From Diplosphaera chodatii (taxonomy: Eukaryota > Chlorophyta > Trebouxiophyceae > Prasiolales > Stichococcaceae): 64,000 nt of DNA. Below the pieces are notes generated by a model, which saw only the letters and a program-made list of their open reading frames with translations, searched no databases and was not told the origin of the DNA. The position numbers and the translations under genes were made by a program. This document shows positions 10,561 through 29,200 of this stretch, piece by piece; the stretch's first letter is position 1, and every line of letters begins with the position of its first letter. The DNA lies in contig JAALGY010000033.1 of assembly GCA_032358165.1 (NCBI GenBank), positions 3,906,001 through 3,970,000 on the forward strand, read 5' to 3'.

Positions 10561-13500
10561 TCACCCCCGCAGATCTAGCAGGCACCTGTTGCGGCCGATC
10601 ATGTCGTAGTAGCCGCTGCTGCGCTGCTGGCGGAAGGCCTCGAACTGGTCGCCTTGCCTGTGCGGGGAGCAAGGCATATCTCGCTGAGACGCTGGAGGGT
10701 GGCATCGCCAACACATGCCGCATGCGGCTCTCATGAGCAACCGCTTTAAACACAAGCCAGAGTAGGGTACGTCAGCTTTTCACCCTGCGCATGTTGACCG
10801 CCATGCACACCTCTCTTGCATCTGCGGCCGCCGCTCCTCCTCGAAACCTAGCCCGATGTAGCCGCCGCCCCTGCCGCCGCTGCCGCCGCCGCCCCCACCA
10901 CTCCCTGCCGCACAACAGCGAAGCGCATCTGGTGTCCCGCACAGCCGCAGGAACGCACTGCCCCGTCGTGCTGTGCACGAAGCTGCCGGGCATGCGCAGC
11001 CGCAGCAAAGCCGGCTGCTCCTGCAGCGGGAGGCAGCCGTCGAAGGCATCGGCATCTGACAGGGTGTATGAAGCCTGCGCACCTGAGCCGCGCGGCGGCG
11101 GGCCCTCGAACGTCTTGGCGTGCTGCGCGTGCGACCGCTCCGCCGGGTGCGCGGCGTCGTCCGCGCGCCCCTCCGCCCGCCGCTGCGCCCGCTGCTGGGC
11201 CTCCACATCCGCCCGCGTCAGCCCGGGCCGGTAGTCCTGCGGCGGCAGCCAAGGTCAAGCAGTTTGGGAGACTGATTGGACATGTGTGTTTTATCATGAC
11301 AACACGCCTGTTGCTGGCTGTGCGTCAGTAATGTTTGTACACCATCTCCCACTCGCCCTCTGCTGTCACCTGCACTGAGGCTCTGACTCACAGATCTGTG
11401 CCTTGCGTGGCCCACGGCATGCAGGCAGCCCGTAGGGCTGTGCCATGACCTCACAATGCTGAGCACTGGGGGCAGGGGCTGCCCGCCCGGCGGGACCGGC
11501 GTGCGCGCCTGCAGCTCTGCGTAGAACTGGTCCAGCCGCGACCTGAGGTACGCGTCCGGCTCCCGCAGCGGCGGCATCTTGGCGGCCGCCACGTCGCCCT
11601 CCGGGATGGGCGTGTAGCTGCCGTCCCCCTCCCGAGCGCGCACCAGCTGCAGGCCAACAGTTTCACCGTGGGACATCGGTGCTCGGACGGATGCAGGAAG
11701 GCAGTACGCAGTCGTCACGCACCAGCATGGCTTTGCGCAGCTCAAGCGTCGCAGGTTGCAAGAAACCCTAAACCCTGCCACTGACACATCCGAAGCATAC
11801 TCCGGCTGTGATGACGCTGATGTGGCGCGTGACCGCCCGTCACCTGGGGAAGCAGGCCGGGCGGGAAGCCGATGGGGTTGGGCAGCGGCGGCGTCGGCGT
11901 CGAAATGGGCGCCACCTGCGGCACCGGGGCATACCCGCCAGCCGCCTGCAGTGCACCTACCGGGGTCATGCCTTCAATACTGACAGCAGCCCATCGCACC
12001 AGGTCAGCGCACTGCCCGACAGCAGTGCTGGGTGGTTGAGCCTGCCATTTTTCCGACAGACAGGGCATCAGCACCATGCGCTGCAAGGCTGCGCAGTAAC
12101 GAGCTGCAGCCGGCGCCGGCGCAGCTTTTCTCAGCAGGTATTTTGATGACGTCTCTGATCATCGTGGGCCTGTAGTTCAGTCATCAGCGTGTATACAGCC
12201 TGACACTGGTGGCAGCGGCTGACCAAGCAGGCAGTCATGGCACCTGCTGGGGGAAGGCGAGGTCGGGAGGCGGCGCCATGGCTGCTGAAGCCACCCCGGG
12301 GGGCGGGTACCATGCTGCTGGCTGCAGGTGCAGGAGTGGGCATCAGCGAGAGAAGCATGACGTCTCTGAGACAGCCTCCACGCACCGTGTTGCAGAGTCT
12401 CCGGCAGCTGTGGCGAGTGCGGCCAGTCAAGTGCGGGCCAGCCCACGTGGATGCTGTGCGTCGCACCGGCGGCGGCGACACCCCAGGCTGCGGGTACGCC
12501 CCGCCCTGGGGCGCCTCAGGGTGGGCTGGCGGCGCGCCCCACTGCTGCGGCGCCGCCGCCGAGCCCGGGGCTGGCTGGTGCCCGTACGGCTGCGCGGGGG
12601 CCTGGGGGTAGACGCCAGGGGCGGGCGGCGGCTGCTGGTACTGGTGCTGTCCGTACGCCGGCTGCTGCGGTACCTGCCAAGGGTGCACACACCATGAGGC
12701 AACGGAAGTGCTCAGGAGCTCATCAGATGCGGCCTCTATTGATGGTTGCCTGACAGGTAGGCAAGGGTACACAACATGTCACTGCAGCATTGACACAGAC
12801 CTGCCCTGTGTGGGTAGCGGTCTCCATCTCCGCCACCGAGGCTGCATCGTACACCCCCTTGTCGCGCCAGAAGTGCACGATTTGCACGAGGCGGTCCTTC
12901 GCCTGCGGTGCAATGCACTCCAGGGTATCACATGGCGAAGCACTTGGTGAGGGCGATCGAGGCCGCTGCTTCGGAGATAGGCAGACGTCAGGACTGCAAC
13001 CCTCGCAGCCTTCCCAAGCTGCTGAGCTGACAGTTGGTGGCAGCAGGGCTACGTGGGTCCAGAAGCTCCAGACGTGGAGGCTGCCAGGACCGGACCTCTG
13101 GTGCGGCGCCGCCGGCGGTCGCGGTGGCCGCCAGCATGCCCGGCAGCACCGGCCGCAGCGCCGCCGCCACAGCGTCTGCCTCGGGAGCCCCGCCCGCCGG
13201 CCGCGCCTCCAACCTGTTTGCCAGACCGCAGCACTTCAGCGCCTTGCCCCGTGGTGAGGCGGGGTGGTGGCGCTGCACACTGCCTGGTCACCTCCCAAGA
13301 CAGCCGCACTCGACGGCTGCAGCAAGGGGAGCTCCGCAGCTGCTGTGATGCTCGCTGGACACCTTGCCTGCAGGCAGCAGCAGCAGCAAGGAGGCGGCAG
13401 TGGCAGGGGGAGCGGCGGCGCACGCTTTGAGCAGCAGGTCGTTGGCCAGGTACACCGCGTGCAGCCGCTGCTGGTGGTCCGGCAGCGCGGCGGCGTGCGC

Positions 13501-14460
13501 CGCCATCTGCCGCGCGAGGCCCCACGCGTGCTGCTGCGCCCCCAGGAACCAGGCCGCGGAGCTCCGTATGGAGTCCTGGTGCGGCGCACAGGCAGAAGTG
13601 TCATCGAAGCAGGTGCGCGCCGTTTGCTTGCAGCCGCAGGACGCCTTTGCAGCGCCACGCACCACAGAACATGTGGGAGAGCACGTTGCTGGTGTGCGTG
13701 CTGATGCTTGAGGAGCAGTGCCAGAACTGGGACAAGGTGAAGCGTTGGCTGAGCAGACAAGGGCAACCCACCCTGGAGCCTGTCAGACTGCTGAGGACCT
13801 GGGCAAAGCCGGACGCCACCTCCGACGGCACGCCATACGGCTGTGCGTACGCCTGCAGAGGATACATACTACATGCCGCTTCTGCTCCGCCAGCTGTGCA
13901 TTGTCTGGCAATGATCATAGCCTTATGATGCACAAGGGACTCTTGATGCATTCAGAAATTTACGAAGGCGAAGAGCAGCCATGCAGGTCTGTGGGCGGTC
14001 AACCTGCTGGTGCGACTGATCGTAGCCAGGGTACTGCGGCTGAGCGGGCTGCTGATGAGGCTGACTGACCTGCGATGGGGCCTGCGCTTGTGCAGCGGAA
14101 GGCTGCGCGGATCCCAGTGCCGACAGACCGCTATACAATGAGTAGCGATAAAATGCTGATCCCTTGCCGTCAAACAGAAAGCCGTACTCTGCATTGTCCT
14201 GCAACAGCACCGCGATGCATGGCAGGTCACAGCATAGCGATGCGGACGATGTACATGAGGCGATGTTCAGCAGTAGCGGCATGTTTTCGGAAGGGCTTAA
14301 CCTTCTGCTTTGACTTGATGAGCTCCACGAAGCTGGGGCCGTTGCGGGTGGCGAACTCCACCAGCTTGGTGATGCGCTGCAGCAACCCCGCATCCTGCGG
14401 CGCGACCACCGCCGGAGGCGGGGGCTGCTGGGGGTCGAAGAACTGCGCCAGTGACCCCAT
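10561..14460 (-). CDS. CHERP: CHERP-like SURP/CID pre-mRNA splicing factor
   Basis: Predicted nuclear protein of the U2 snRNP-associated CHERP/SR140 group. Exons (minus): 14302-14460, 14004-14198, 13772-13852, about 13363-13575, about 13096-13240, 12801-12902, 12467-12673, 12244-12321, 11844-11945, 11455-11646, 11083-11236, 10811-10904, 10561-10657. Exons 1-2 give a SURP domain (LLQRITKLVEFATRNGPSF; DNAEYGFLFDGKGSAFYRY). Exons 3-6 give a CID domain (VLSSLTGSR, DSIRSSAAWFLGAQ, HAVYLANDLLLKA, RLVQIVHFWRDKGVYD). A Pro/Gln-rich linker follows, then the CHERP-like motif LVRAREGDGSYTPI and a C-terminus (DQFEAFRQQRSSGYYDMIGR) resembling that of animal CHERP. SURP preceding CID with no RRM favours CHERP over SR140. 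The Lys-rich/RS region and a full G-patch are not seen; only a Gly-rich stretch ending GYIGLGF remains. The exon 4/5 junction is uncertain. It lies head-to-head with AK-HSDH. Confidence 0.88.
11761..11778. repeat. Telomere-like CCCTAAA motif in a CHERP intron
   Basis: AAACCCTAAACCCTG lies inside the intron between CHERP exons 11844-11945 and 11455-11646. It matches about two units of the plant/algal telomere repeat, also called a telo-box. Confidence 0.7.
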
Positions 14461-14998
14461 ATGGGTCTAGCGCTGCGGTAGTCACGCTGCTGCGCTCACG
14501 CAGGACGCGATCAGAATCCTGCTTTGCCAGAACAATTTCCAGTGTGATGAAGGCTTTCTCAGGCGCTACAAAAATGTGCCTGGCACTGGGGACTAAGAAG
14601 GGGAAGTGAGCGTAGGGCCGCAACCCGCCGATGACGACTCACAGGTCTTGGGAGGGAAGCCCACTTTGCGGCCTCATGCCTGGAATTGCAAGAATTGAGA
14701 ATTGAGTGTGTTGCGAAATGGCAGGGAGCAGGGGAGCGAACCAAGCAGCTGAGAAGCTGCGCCCTTGGGGATGAGGGCCAGATCAGGCCGTTCCCATCGC
14801 TGCTGGATACTGTATGTCTGCAAACAACACCTATGAATAGCAGGACATACCGTGGTGGCCCTCCCATCTGGCCGGGCGCATGAGCGAGGCGCATCTTGAA
14901 GCCATCGGAAGGCTCCGTTGAGCCCTGTGCTCCAGCCTTGTGCTGCGGGTCCTGCGGGGGTGGGTCTCACACAGAGCACACCCACCCCTGGCCCATCC
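14461..14998. promoter_or_regulatory. Divergent intergenic region CHERP / AK-HSDH
   Basis: 538 bp separate the minus-strand CHERP start (14460) from the plus-strand AK-HSDH start (14999). Both 5' UTRs and promoters must lie here, so this is a candidate bidirectional promoter. I see no TATA box or named element I would defend. Confidence 0.5.
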
Positions 14999-22582
<7,584 letters not shown>

Positions 22583-23342
22583 AGGTTGGGATGCCTGCAG
22601 ATACTGCAGACAGTCAGAGCAGCTGGCGACGTGCCAGCTGCGGCACCAGGCTGCAGCTGGATGTCAGTCTGCCTTTGGCGGAATGACGGCACCGCTTACA
22701 TGGAGGCTATCAATGGGCCGGGCACACCGCAAACAATAAACACAAACATACATCCAGAAGCAGTGTTGGCAGTCAATGCTGCACGTGGAGTCTGATCGTC
22801 GACCGCTGCCACAGTGCTGTATGTGGTGGTGCTGTTGACTGTTGTAGTGGGTTGTGCCTGCCGCCCGTGCTGCTGTAGTAGACTGAGATTGATCGTGTTA
22901 CCTGTGGCGGTGCACTTGGACGGTCGTCAGAGCATCTGCTAGGCAGAACTGCTGACTGATGCAAGTACAGGAAGGGCCATCTCGCTGTGCTTGGACCTCT
23001 GTGCATACACATTTTTTCGGAGACCTGAGATGCTTTGAGAATATACAAGCAAGGTGGGATGGAACTGCATGCAATATGAATGCATGCGCACGCCGGCCTG
23101 CACATCTTCAACAATTTACCTCTGACAAGGGCGTGCCTGCGGTTGCCACCGTCTGCGCATCATGCAGAACCACCGGATGCGTCCGCCAGGTTGCCGCAGC
23201 CGAGATGCCGGCGTGCCTGCCGCCGCCGCCACCGCCGGGGCCGCAGCCGCACCGACTCAGTGTGGCAGGGAGGCGCTGACATTTTATAGCGTTCTAGCAG
23301 CAAACCTTTATAATGTTTTCTGAGCGACCACTGACACCTATC
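22583..23342. other. Intergenic: AK-HSDH 3' side to tRNA-Tyr
   Basis: Downstream flank of AK-HSDH. An AATAAA sits in the AC-rich stretch near 22733 and could serve in 3' end formation. No coding exon is recognised. Confidence 0.4.
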
Positions 23343-23447
23343 CCGATAATAGCTCAGTTGGTAGAGCGTTCGACTGTAGCTTAGGGTTTAACCACGTAAT
23401 ATACTGCGGCCATCGAACGGTCCCTGGTTCGAATCCGGGTTATCGGA
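23343..23447 (+). tRNA. tRNA-Tyr (GUA) with 32-nt intron
   Basis: Acceptor stem CCGATAA (23343-23349) pairs with TTATCGG (23440-23446), discriminator A at 23447. The D arm contains GCTCAGTTGGTAGAGC. The anticodon stem TTCGA (23369-23373) pairs with TCGAA (23413-23417); the anticodon GTA is at 23376-23378. The intron is 23380-23411, at the canonical place after base 37, as in nearly all eukaryotic nuclear tRNA-Tyr genes. The T arm is CCTGG-TTCGAAT-CCGGG, giving an intact B box (GGTTCGAATCC). The intron begins CTTAGGGTTTA, by chance or not a telomere-like string, and contains TAC that could pair with the anticodon. Confidence 0.95.
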
Positions 23448-23448
23448 C

Positions 23449-23452
23449 TTTT
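23449..23452 (+). terminator. RNA polymerase III terminator
   Basis: TTTT begins one base after the tRNA 3' end, the usual Pol III stop signal. Confidence 0.7.
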
Positions 23453-23666
23453 GCATGCAAGCCTCTGCACGAGGGCGAACATGTGAACGGCGCTCCCTCC
23501 GCTGGGGGTGTGTCGGTGTGTGTGAAGGCTGATATACCTCTGTGTCCGTGAATGCTTGTGATTTTCGCGGGCGAACGGCGGGTGCAGGCATGCCCCTTTC
23601 ACCGCAGGCGGCACCACCGGCGCCGGCTACATATTTTGGGCGCTGATGGGGGGCTCTTGATGGCAG

Positions 23667-24548
23667 GTGTCACGAACAGTCCGAGTTGCTGTTGACATCG
23701 GCGGAAGCCTGAACATTGCTGCCGCAAGGGCGGGCACAGGCCCCAAGCAGCAGCGGCAGATAGAGCCGCTGCCCATTCACTCAGCTTTTGCACGGCTGGC
23801 CCTCCGGCACGTGGGGTGGCAGCTAGCGTTGCCGTCTGCAGGTGGCGGTGGCGCAGCTCACGGTCAGGACAGCCACAACTCGGCACATAGACCACCAACA
23901 GTGGCACCAGCAAAGCGCCACGCGCACTTTATGTGATGTGGAGCGTGCGCTGCGGCAACAGCACCAAGCAGGTGTTCTGGCGGCTTTCACTCAGGCAATG
24001 CCCTGCCCACTGCCGGCAGGACACCACAGGCAGCGTGCATCTGCGCCGGCGCCAATCCGCCGCCCCGGTGCACACGGGCGCACATCTTTTGGCAGTGTCC
24101 CATGGCCCAGGCGGTGGTCGGCGCCGTGCAGTCTGAACTGCGGGCATGGAGTCAGCGGCAGCAGCAGCAGCAGCAGCGGCAGCAGCCGGCAGCGGCACCG
24201 GCGGCGGGGGCGCAGGCCCCTCAGTTGCGAGCGGCGGACATCTGGCTGGCGCGCCCACAGCCGGGGGTGTTTGGCGGTGTTTGGCGGCTAGTCTGCCTCC
24301 GTGCGGTGTATGCCTGTGATCATGCCCGCCGCGCTGCGTTTGCTTGCCACAGCCCTGGTCAGCAGGCTGATCATGTGGGCATTGGCAGGCGAGCGGTGGC
24401 GGTGTTTTGGGCTCAGTTGCAACATTTCTGCCAGCTGGGCATGGCCTCGGCTCTATGGCGTCAGCCTGCGGCGGAGGGGCCTTTTGTCAGGTTCAGTGAG
24501 GTGTCGGGCTCTTGGGGTGTTGTCCGGTTGGCGGGCGGCGGCTTGTGA
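23667..24548 (+). mobile_element. LINE-type retrotransposon remnant (ORF2 C-terminus)
   Basis: The plus strand keeps the last part of a non-LTR retrotransposon ORF2. The most readable part is the zinc-finger region after the reverse transcriptase: CICAGANPPPRCTRAHIFWQ then CPMAQAVVG, followed by LRAADIWLARPQPGVFGG and FWAQLQHFCQLGMASALW, ending at a stop at 24548. The upstream stretch (near 23933-24000, reading CGNSTKQVFWRLSL) is in a different frame, so the copy is frameshifted, and no reverse-transcriptase core (YxDD) is present. It is therefore 5'-truncated and dead. The family assignment rests on memory of similar algal LINE ends; the left limit is approximate. Confidence 0.6.
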
Positions 24549-26214
24549 GTTTTGGCGGCAGTTGTTTTGTGTGTTTGAGACGGCGGTCACATCCCAGCGA
24601 CTGAGACTTGGACTGGAGAAAAAAGCGGTGCATGGTGGGTGCTTTGTCTGCTGCACCACATACAGTGCTGACAGTGAGACCTGCGGGATACGTTGGGGCG
24701 GTTATGCCGCTCGCTGGGGTCGCCGGCCCCCAGCAGCGGCAGTGCAGTCACCAGTCGAGTGGACTGCACCGCCCACCCTCCCAGGAGGTTTTCCCCGCAC
24801 GTTCCAGCCATGCTGGCCCCCGCTGCCTACCGGCAGCCTGGGTGTGTCGCTGGTATGCGTCTGTGCCGCAGCCGGTAGGCATTCTGCCCTTGACGCCTCA
24901 TCAGGCACATTGCTCATTGGCGGCGGTGATATTGCTAGACACCTGCTGTGCTCTGCCTGTGTGCCCGCCGGGTTCCTCCTGCTGGGCTGAGCCTGCCGCC
25001 TGCTTCATGCACGGCGGCTGCACTCATTTGAGCCTTGATCGTTTTGAGTTGTTTCCCCGTGTGCCTTTGGGTGCAGCCAGGGTGCGGCCTCTGTGCTAAA
25101 ACCTGGTGCTCCACAGTTTCTTGGACACCAGCATTGAGTGTTGTGTGACCAGTGGAGTGTATGGGATGTGATCGCCTTCATCTTCTTCTTCGCGGCAGCG
25201 GCTGGGGCGTCCAAGATACTGGCGGTGGCGGCGGCAGGTTGGGACTGTCAAGATTATTGTGGCGGCAGCCGCCTGGGCTCAGGTTCGGTTGCTCTGCCAG
25301 CTGGGGATAACGCCCCAGTTACTTGGCGGCATCGTGCAGCACGATAGAGGCCTTTCTTGCATGTTGTGGCCATCCGGTCGTGGGCTGCTGTGGTTGGGTG
25401 CAACGTGGCATGTCCGATCGGCGAGCTAGTTGCACACCAGGCAGCGCTTATCATGTTGTGTCATATTGGACAAGATGACGTGGAGATCAGCCAGTCACAT
25501 GCAGCACTGCAAACCAAACGACCGAAGGAAGGGCTGAAAAGCCAGTGGCGCATGAACTAAGGGTGGTTGTGTGCCTCTGTCCAATGCAGCGGACCACTAA
25601 TAACAGCAAAATCGGTTCATTCACATGTGACGTGACTACTTGTGGTACGTATATGTGCCATCCATGGCTGTGGGTTGCGGCGCAGCTCGTCCAGGAAGCC
25701 GGCGGCCCCTTTGACCATATGTGACTCTTGTTGCTGCTAGATTGATTGTCTCACAGCCGGTGAAGCACACCTCCTCCGGCATGCGGCATGAGCAACGCAA
25801 AGGATACTAGCCTAGTAACGCTACTAGATAGTCTAGTATCCCGGGCTAGCCCAGCTAGGCGTGCCGCGGCCATAGGGCGTGGTGATGCCACCGCCGCAGC
25901 CGGCGCCCCGGCAGATCACGCAGCTCGTAGGAAGCCGCAGGGCTGTGCAGCATTGATGCATCGCTTACTGCTTGACCCTGCCGCAATCCAGCAGACCATG
26001 ACATTGTCAGTCTGCAATTGCAGCTGAGTGCAGCTGTGGCAGGCTGTATGTAGGCTGGCAGGACAGCACATCTTCTGGCAAGCATGCTGGATGCATGGGC
26101 AACACCCACGCGCTCATCTACCCTGGGTAATGCTGGCAGCCGCATATCGGGACATGCCTACCCGAGAAGCACTTGAAGGAGTACTGGAGGCTTCGCACAA
26201 TGTACTGACGGGCA
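24549..26214. other. Gene-poor stretch after the LINE remnant
   Basis: No exon chain is recognised. The first part may still be LINE 3' UTR. The rest holds a nested inverted repeat (25802-25841) and then the 3' flank of the minus-strand F-box/LRR gene that ends at 26215. Confidence 0.4.
25802..25841. repeat. Nested inverted repeat (foldback)
   Basis: GGATACTAG (25802-25810) is the exact reverse complement of CTAGTATCC (25833-25841). Inside it, CTAGTA (25812-25817) pairs with TACTAG (25822-25827) around a 4-base loop. The base composition is more AT-rich than the flanks. Confidence 0.75.
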
Positions 26215-29200
26215 CTATGGTCGCACCAGCAGTTCTGGTGGTGCGTTCAAGATGCGCAGGCGAGGCAGGCGGGCCGCCAGCCACCCGAAACCCAGTTTGT
26301 CGGCTCCCTGTGCCCAGCGCAGGCAGTTCAAGTGCACCGCTGTCAGCCACGGCAGCGCCGCCAGTGCCCTCAGGTGCGCGGCGCCAATGTCCTGTGACAA
26401 CACTGGCTCATCACATCCTGGGCGCGAAGGCAGTCAGGAACAACTAGTCGCGGGTCACGTGCAGCATGCGAATGGACCAAGGAACGATGCTCTGCCTGGC
26501 ATGCAGCAGGCCATCACAGTGCAAATCGCAAACGTATGAAGGAACAGGAGGGCACCGGGATTTTGATTTTGTCGCCAGTCAGAGCCAGCCATGTCAGTTT
26601 GCTGCAGGAAGCGAGTGCCTGCGGCGGCAGCAATAGAAGACCCAACAAGTGAGCTGCATACCAGGTGACACAGCCACAAGCGTGCATCAATCACTATCAG
26701 CCGGCAGCTGGGCGACAGCAGGCACGCAGCTCTGCAGCAGGCACATTTACGCACCTCCAGCATACCAAGCAGCGGGTCGGTCCTCACAGTTCTGACCTCG
26801 AGGGTGAGACTCTTCAGGTGCACAAGGGATCGAAGACCTGCAGAGCACACTGCTGTGGGTGGGTGGCCTTTTCACGACAGGGGTAGGCAGTGTGCACCAT
26901 ACCAACCTTGCACAGTAATGCTACAACGCAAGACCAATGAGGGAAATCAAACTGTGCATTGCGGCACACACACCTTTGATGACCACAGCGAGGCTTGTGT
27001 CCTCGAACTTGCATACATGCCAACGGTCTGAGCCCACATGTACGTGCAGGTGGGACAGCTCTGGAACGTGCGCCAGCATTGAAGCCTGCACTCCAATGGG
27101 CTGTGACAATGGCAGGGTATGGGCAGCGCTAGCTGGTGGGTCGTCAGTGAGTGCACGCATACACAGCCGCCTATACTACTGACGTGCGTCGTTCTAGTGC
27201 TCAACGTGTGGTCGTGAGCGCACCTCTGCAGCTGAAGGGCACGACAGGTCCAGCTGGGTGCAACGTGTCAGTGAAGCACAGCCCGTTTCCTGCAACAGAA
27301 ACAATACAGTTGACGTCAGGCGACTGCAGGCGGTTGCAACACTGGGGTGTTTGGCATGGCAGCTTTTGATGCGGCTACCTCTGCAGGGTCGTCAGGCCAC
27401 AAGTCGTGCTGCAATGTCAGCTGCGCCAGCTGCGGACAGTGCCTGAGGATTGATGGCGCAATGGTATCCTGGGGCGTGCACTGGTGGGGTTCTTCCTGGA
27501 AATTGATGCCGTAGCCTATCGTCAATTGCTGCAACCGGGGACCCAGCGCCTGTAGCATGTCGTCTATTGCACTGCAAGTACAAATTGCACGGGTCAGACG
27601 GCTTGCCTTTGCATGCTCAAGTTCCATGGGTAATTGGCACCCACATACATGCATGCGTGCATGCATTGTGCATGGAGGCCTCAGGACCTGCTGCACCAGT
27701 CGCATATACATCGTGTTGCTCATGCCTGCAGCATGTATGTCTAAGGGTCGCGCATTTGATGCCAACCTAATGTGTTGTCATGCTCCATACCTGCCATAGT
27801 CCCCATCCACCAAGCGAGGGATGTGCAGGGCCGTGAGGCTGGTGCGCTGAGCAATACCAGCCATAGCTTGCTGCATCATATATGTATTGTACGGCAAGTG
27901 TTCCAGATGCAGCGATGCCAGGCCTGCACCAACAAGATGGCCATCGTAGATGTTTCATGTCCAGATCAGTACATATGCGGCCTTGGTTGCGGGAGAGCGC
28001 GCAGCACATACCACCAACAAGAGCTGAATCCATCTTCTGAACAACATCGACCTCGTGCAATCGCACCACTTGCAGCGCATACCTGTCATGGTGGCAAGTG
28101 CCCCACCCAGGCCATCGTGTGTGCAGTGTTCAAAGGAGGATTCGATGCTGAGGTGCTGCAGGTTCCTGAGTATTGACAGCTGGCAGAGCCCTGCGTGCTA
28201 CATCATCTCAGCACTACTTGGGTTGTCACAACACTTGTGAGGTATTGTGCAAGCAAGGTGGGACGCTGCGCACATGTCATTATCGTTTACGTAGCCAAAG
28301 TTAGGACATGCACTGCAGGACTGCACAAGTTTCACGTGATGTCTGCCATGCCCTGCACTGCTGACCTGTGTCGGTTGTTGAGGCTGCACAGTATATGAAG
28401 CTTAGCGCTTGAAGCTGCGGGAAAGCCTCCACCAGAGCTGCGATGTCCTCATCGTCCTCGCCACTTGGCTGATCTAAACCAGGGTCGCCGAGGCCAAGCG
28501 CAGTCAAGCAACTGCGAAACATGTGTGCGCATTTCAGCATGCCCTGAATTGCTTGCAGTCGGAGAACAGGCCTCAGATGATTGCGCTTGGCCGTATCCCA
28601 CCTGAGCATCGAGAAGGATGATGGGTCGAGCAGCTGTGGGTTTGTGCTGCGCAGGACTCGTAGTTTCGTCAGTCCGGCGATCACGCTCAGGGGACCATAT
28701 GAATAGCTAGGTAAGCCGTTCATGTCAATTGTCAGACGCGTCAGATTCGTCATGTGACTCAGATCCTGCAGGCACGATGGGCTTTGCGTACTGGGATGAG
28801 TGAAGGAGCCTCATGTGCTGCGCCTCATGAAGGAGCCTCATGTGCTGCGCCATAAGCATCTCTGTACAGTGCGCCCTTTCGTTGGCTGCGAAGGCGTGCA
28901 TGCCCATCAGAGGATGCCCTGAGACTGCAACCATGAGCCAAGAGCTCACCCGAAAGCCGACGTATGAGAAGCAAGGTTGCTTTGCCACAACCAGCGACAG
29001 CGTGTTTATGCCAGCAAGGTGCGACTGCAGGAAGTCGAAGCTGTCCGCAGCCTCTGGTACCTGCGAGAGCGAGGCAGTCAACTGTGCCTGCTATTGTCTG
29101 TTACATATCCTGCACTGCTGAAGCTGTGGATTGGACTCAAACCGGGATGCATGACACAGATCAACCCCATGCTTCGTGTTCAAGCATGTGTGTGTCAAAC

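Noticed and set aside
13655..13745. Possible extra CHERP exon (reading FWHCSSSISTHTSNVLSHMF)
   Set aside because: It sits between two exons that join in phase 0 to give a continuous CID domain (LTGSR followed by DSIRSSAAWF). Including it would break the domain.
24135..24200. CAG/GCA trinucleotide run
   Set aside because: It is a short interrupted Gln-rich stretch within the LINE remnant frame; low complexity of this kind is common in GC-rich algal coding DNA.
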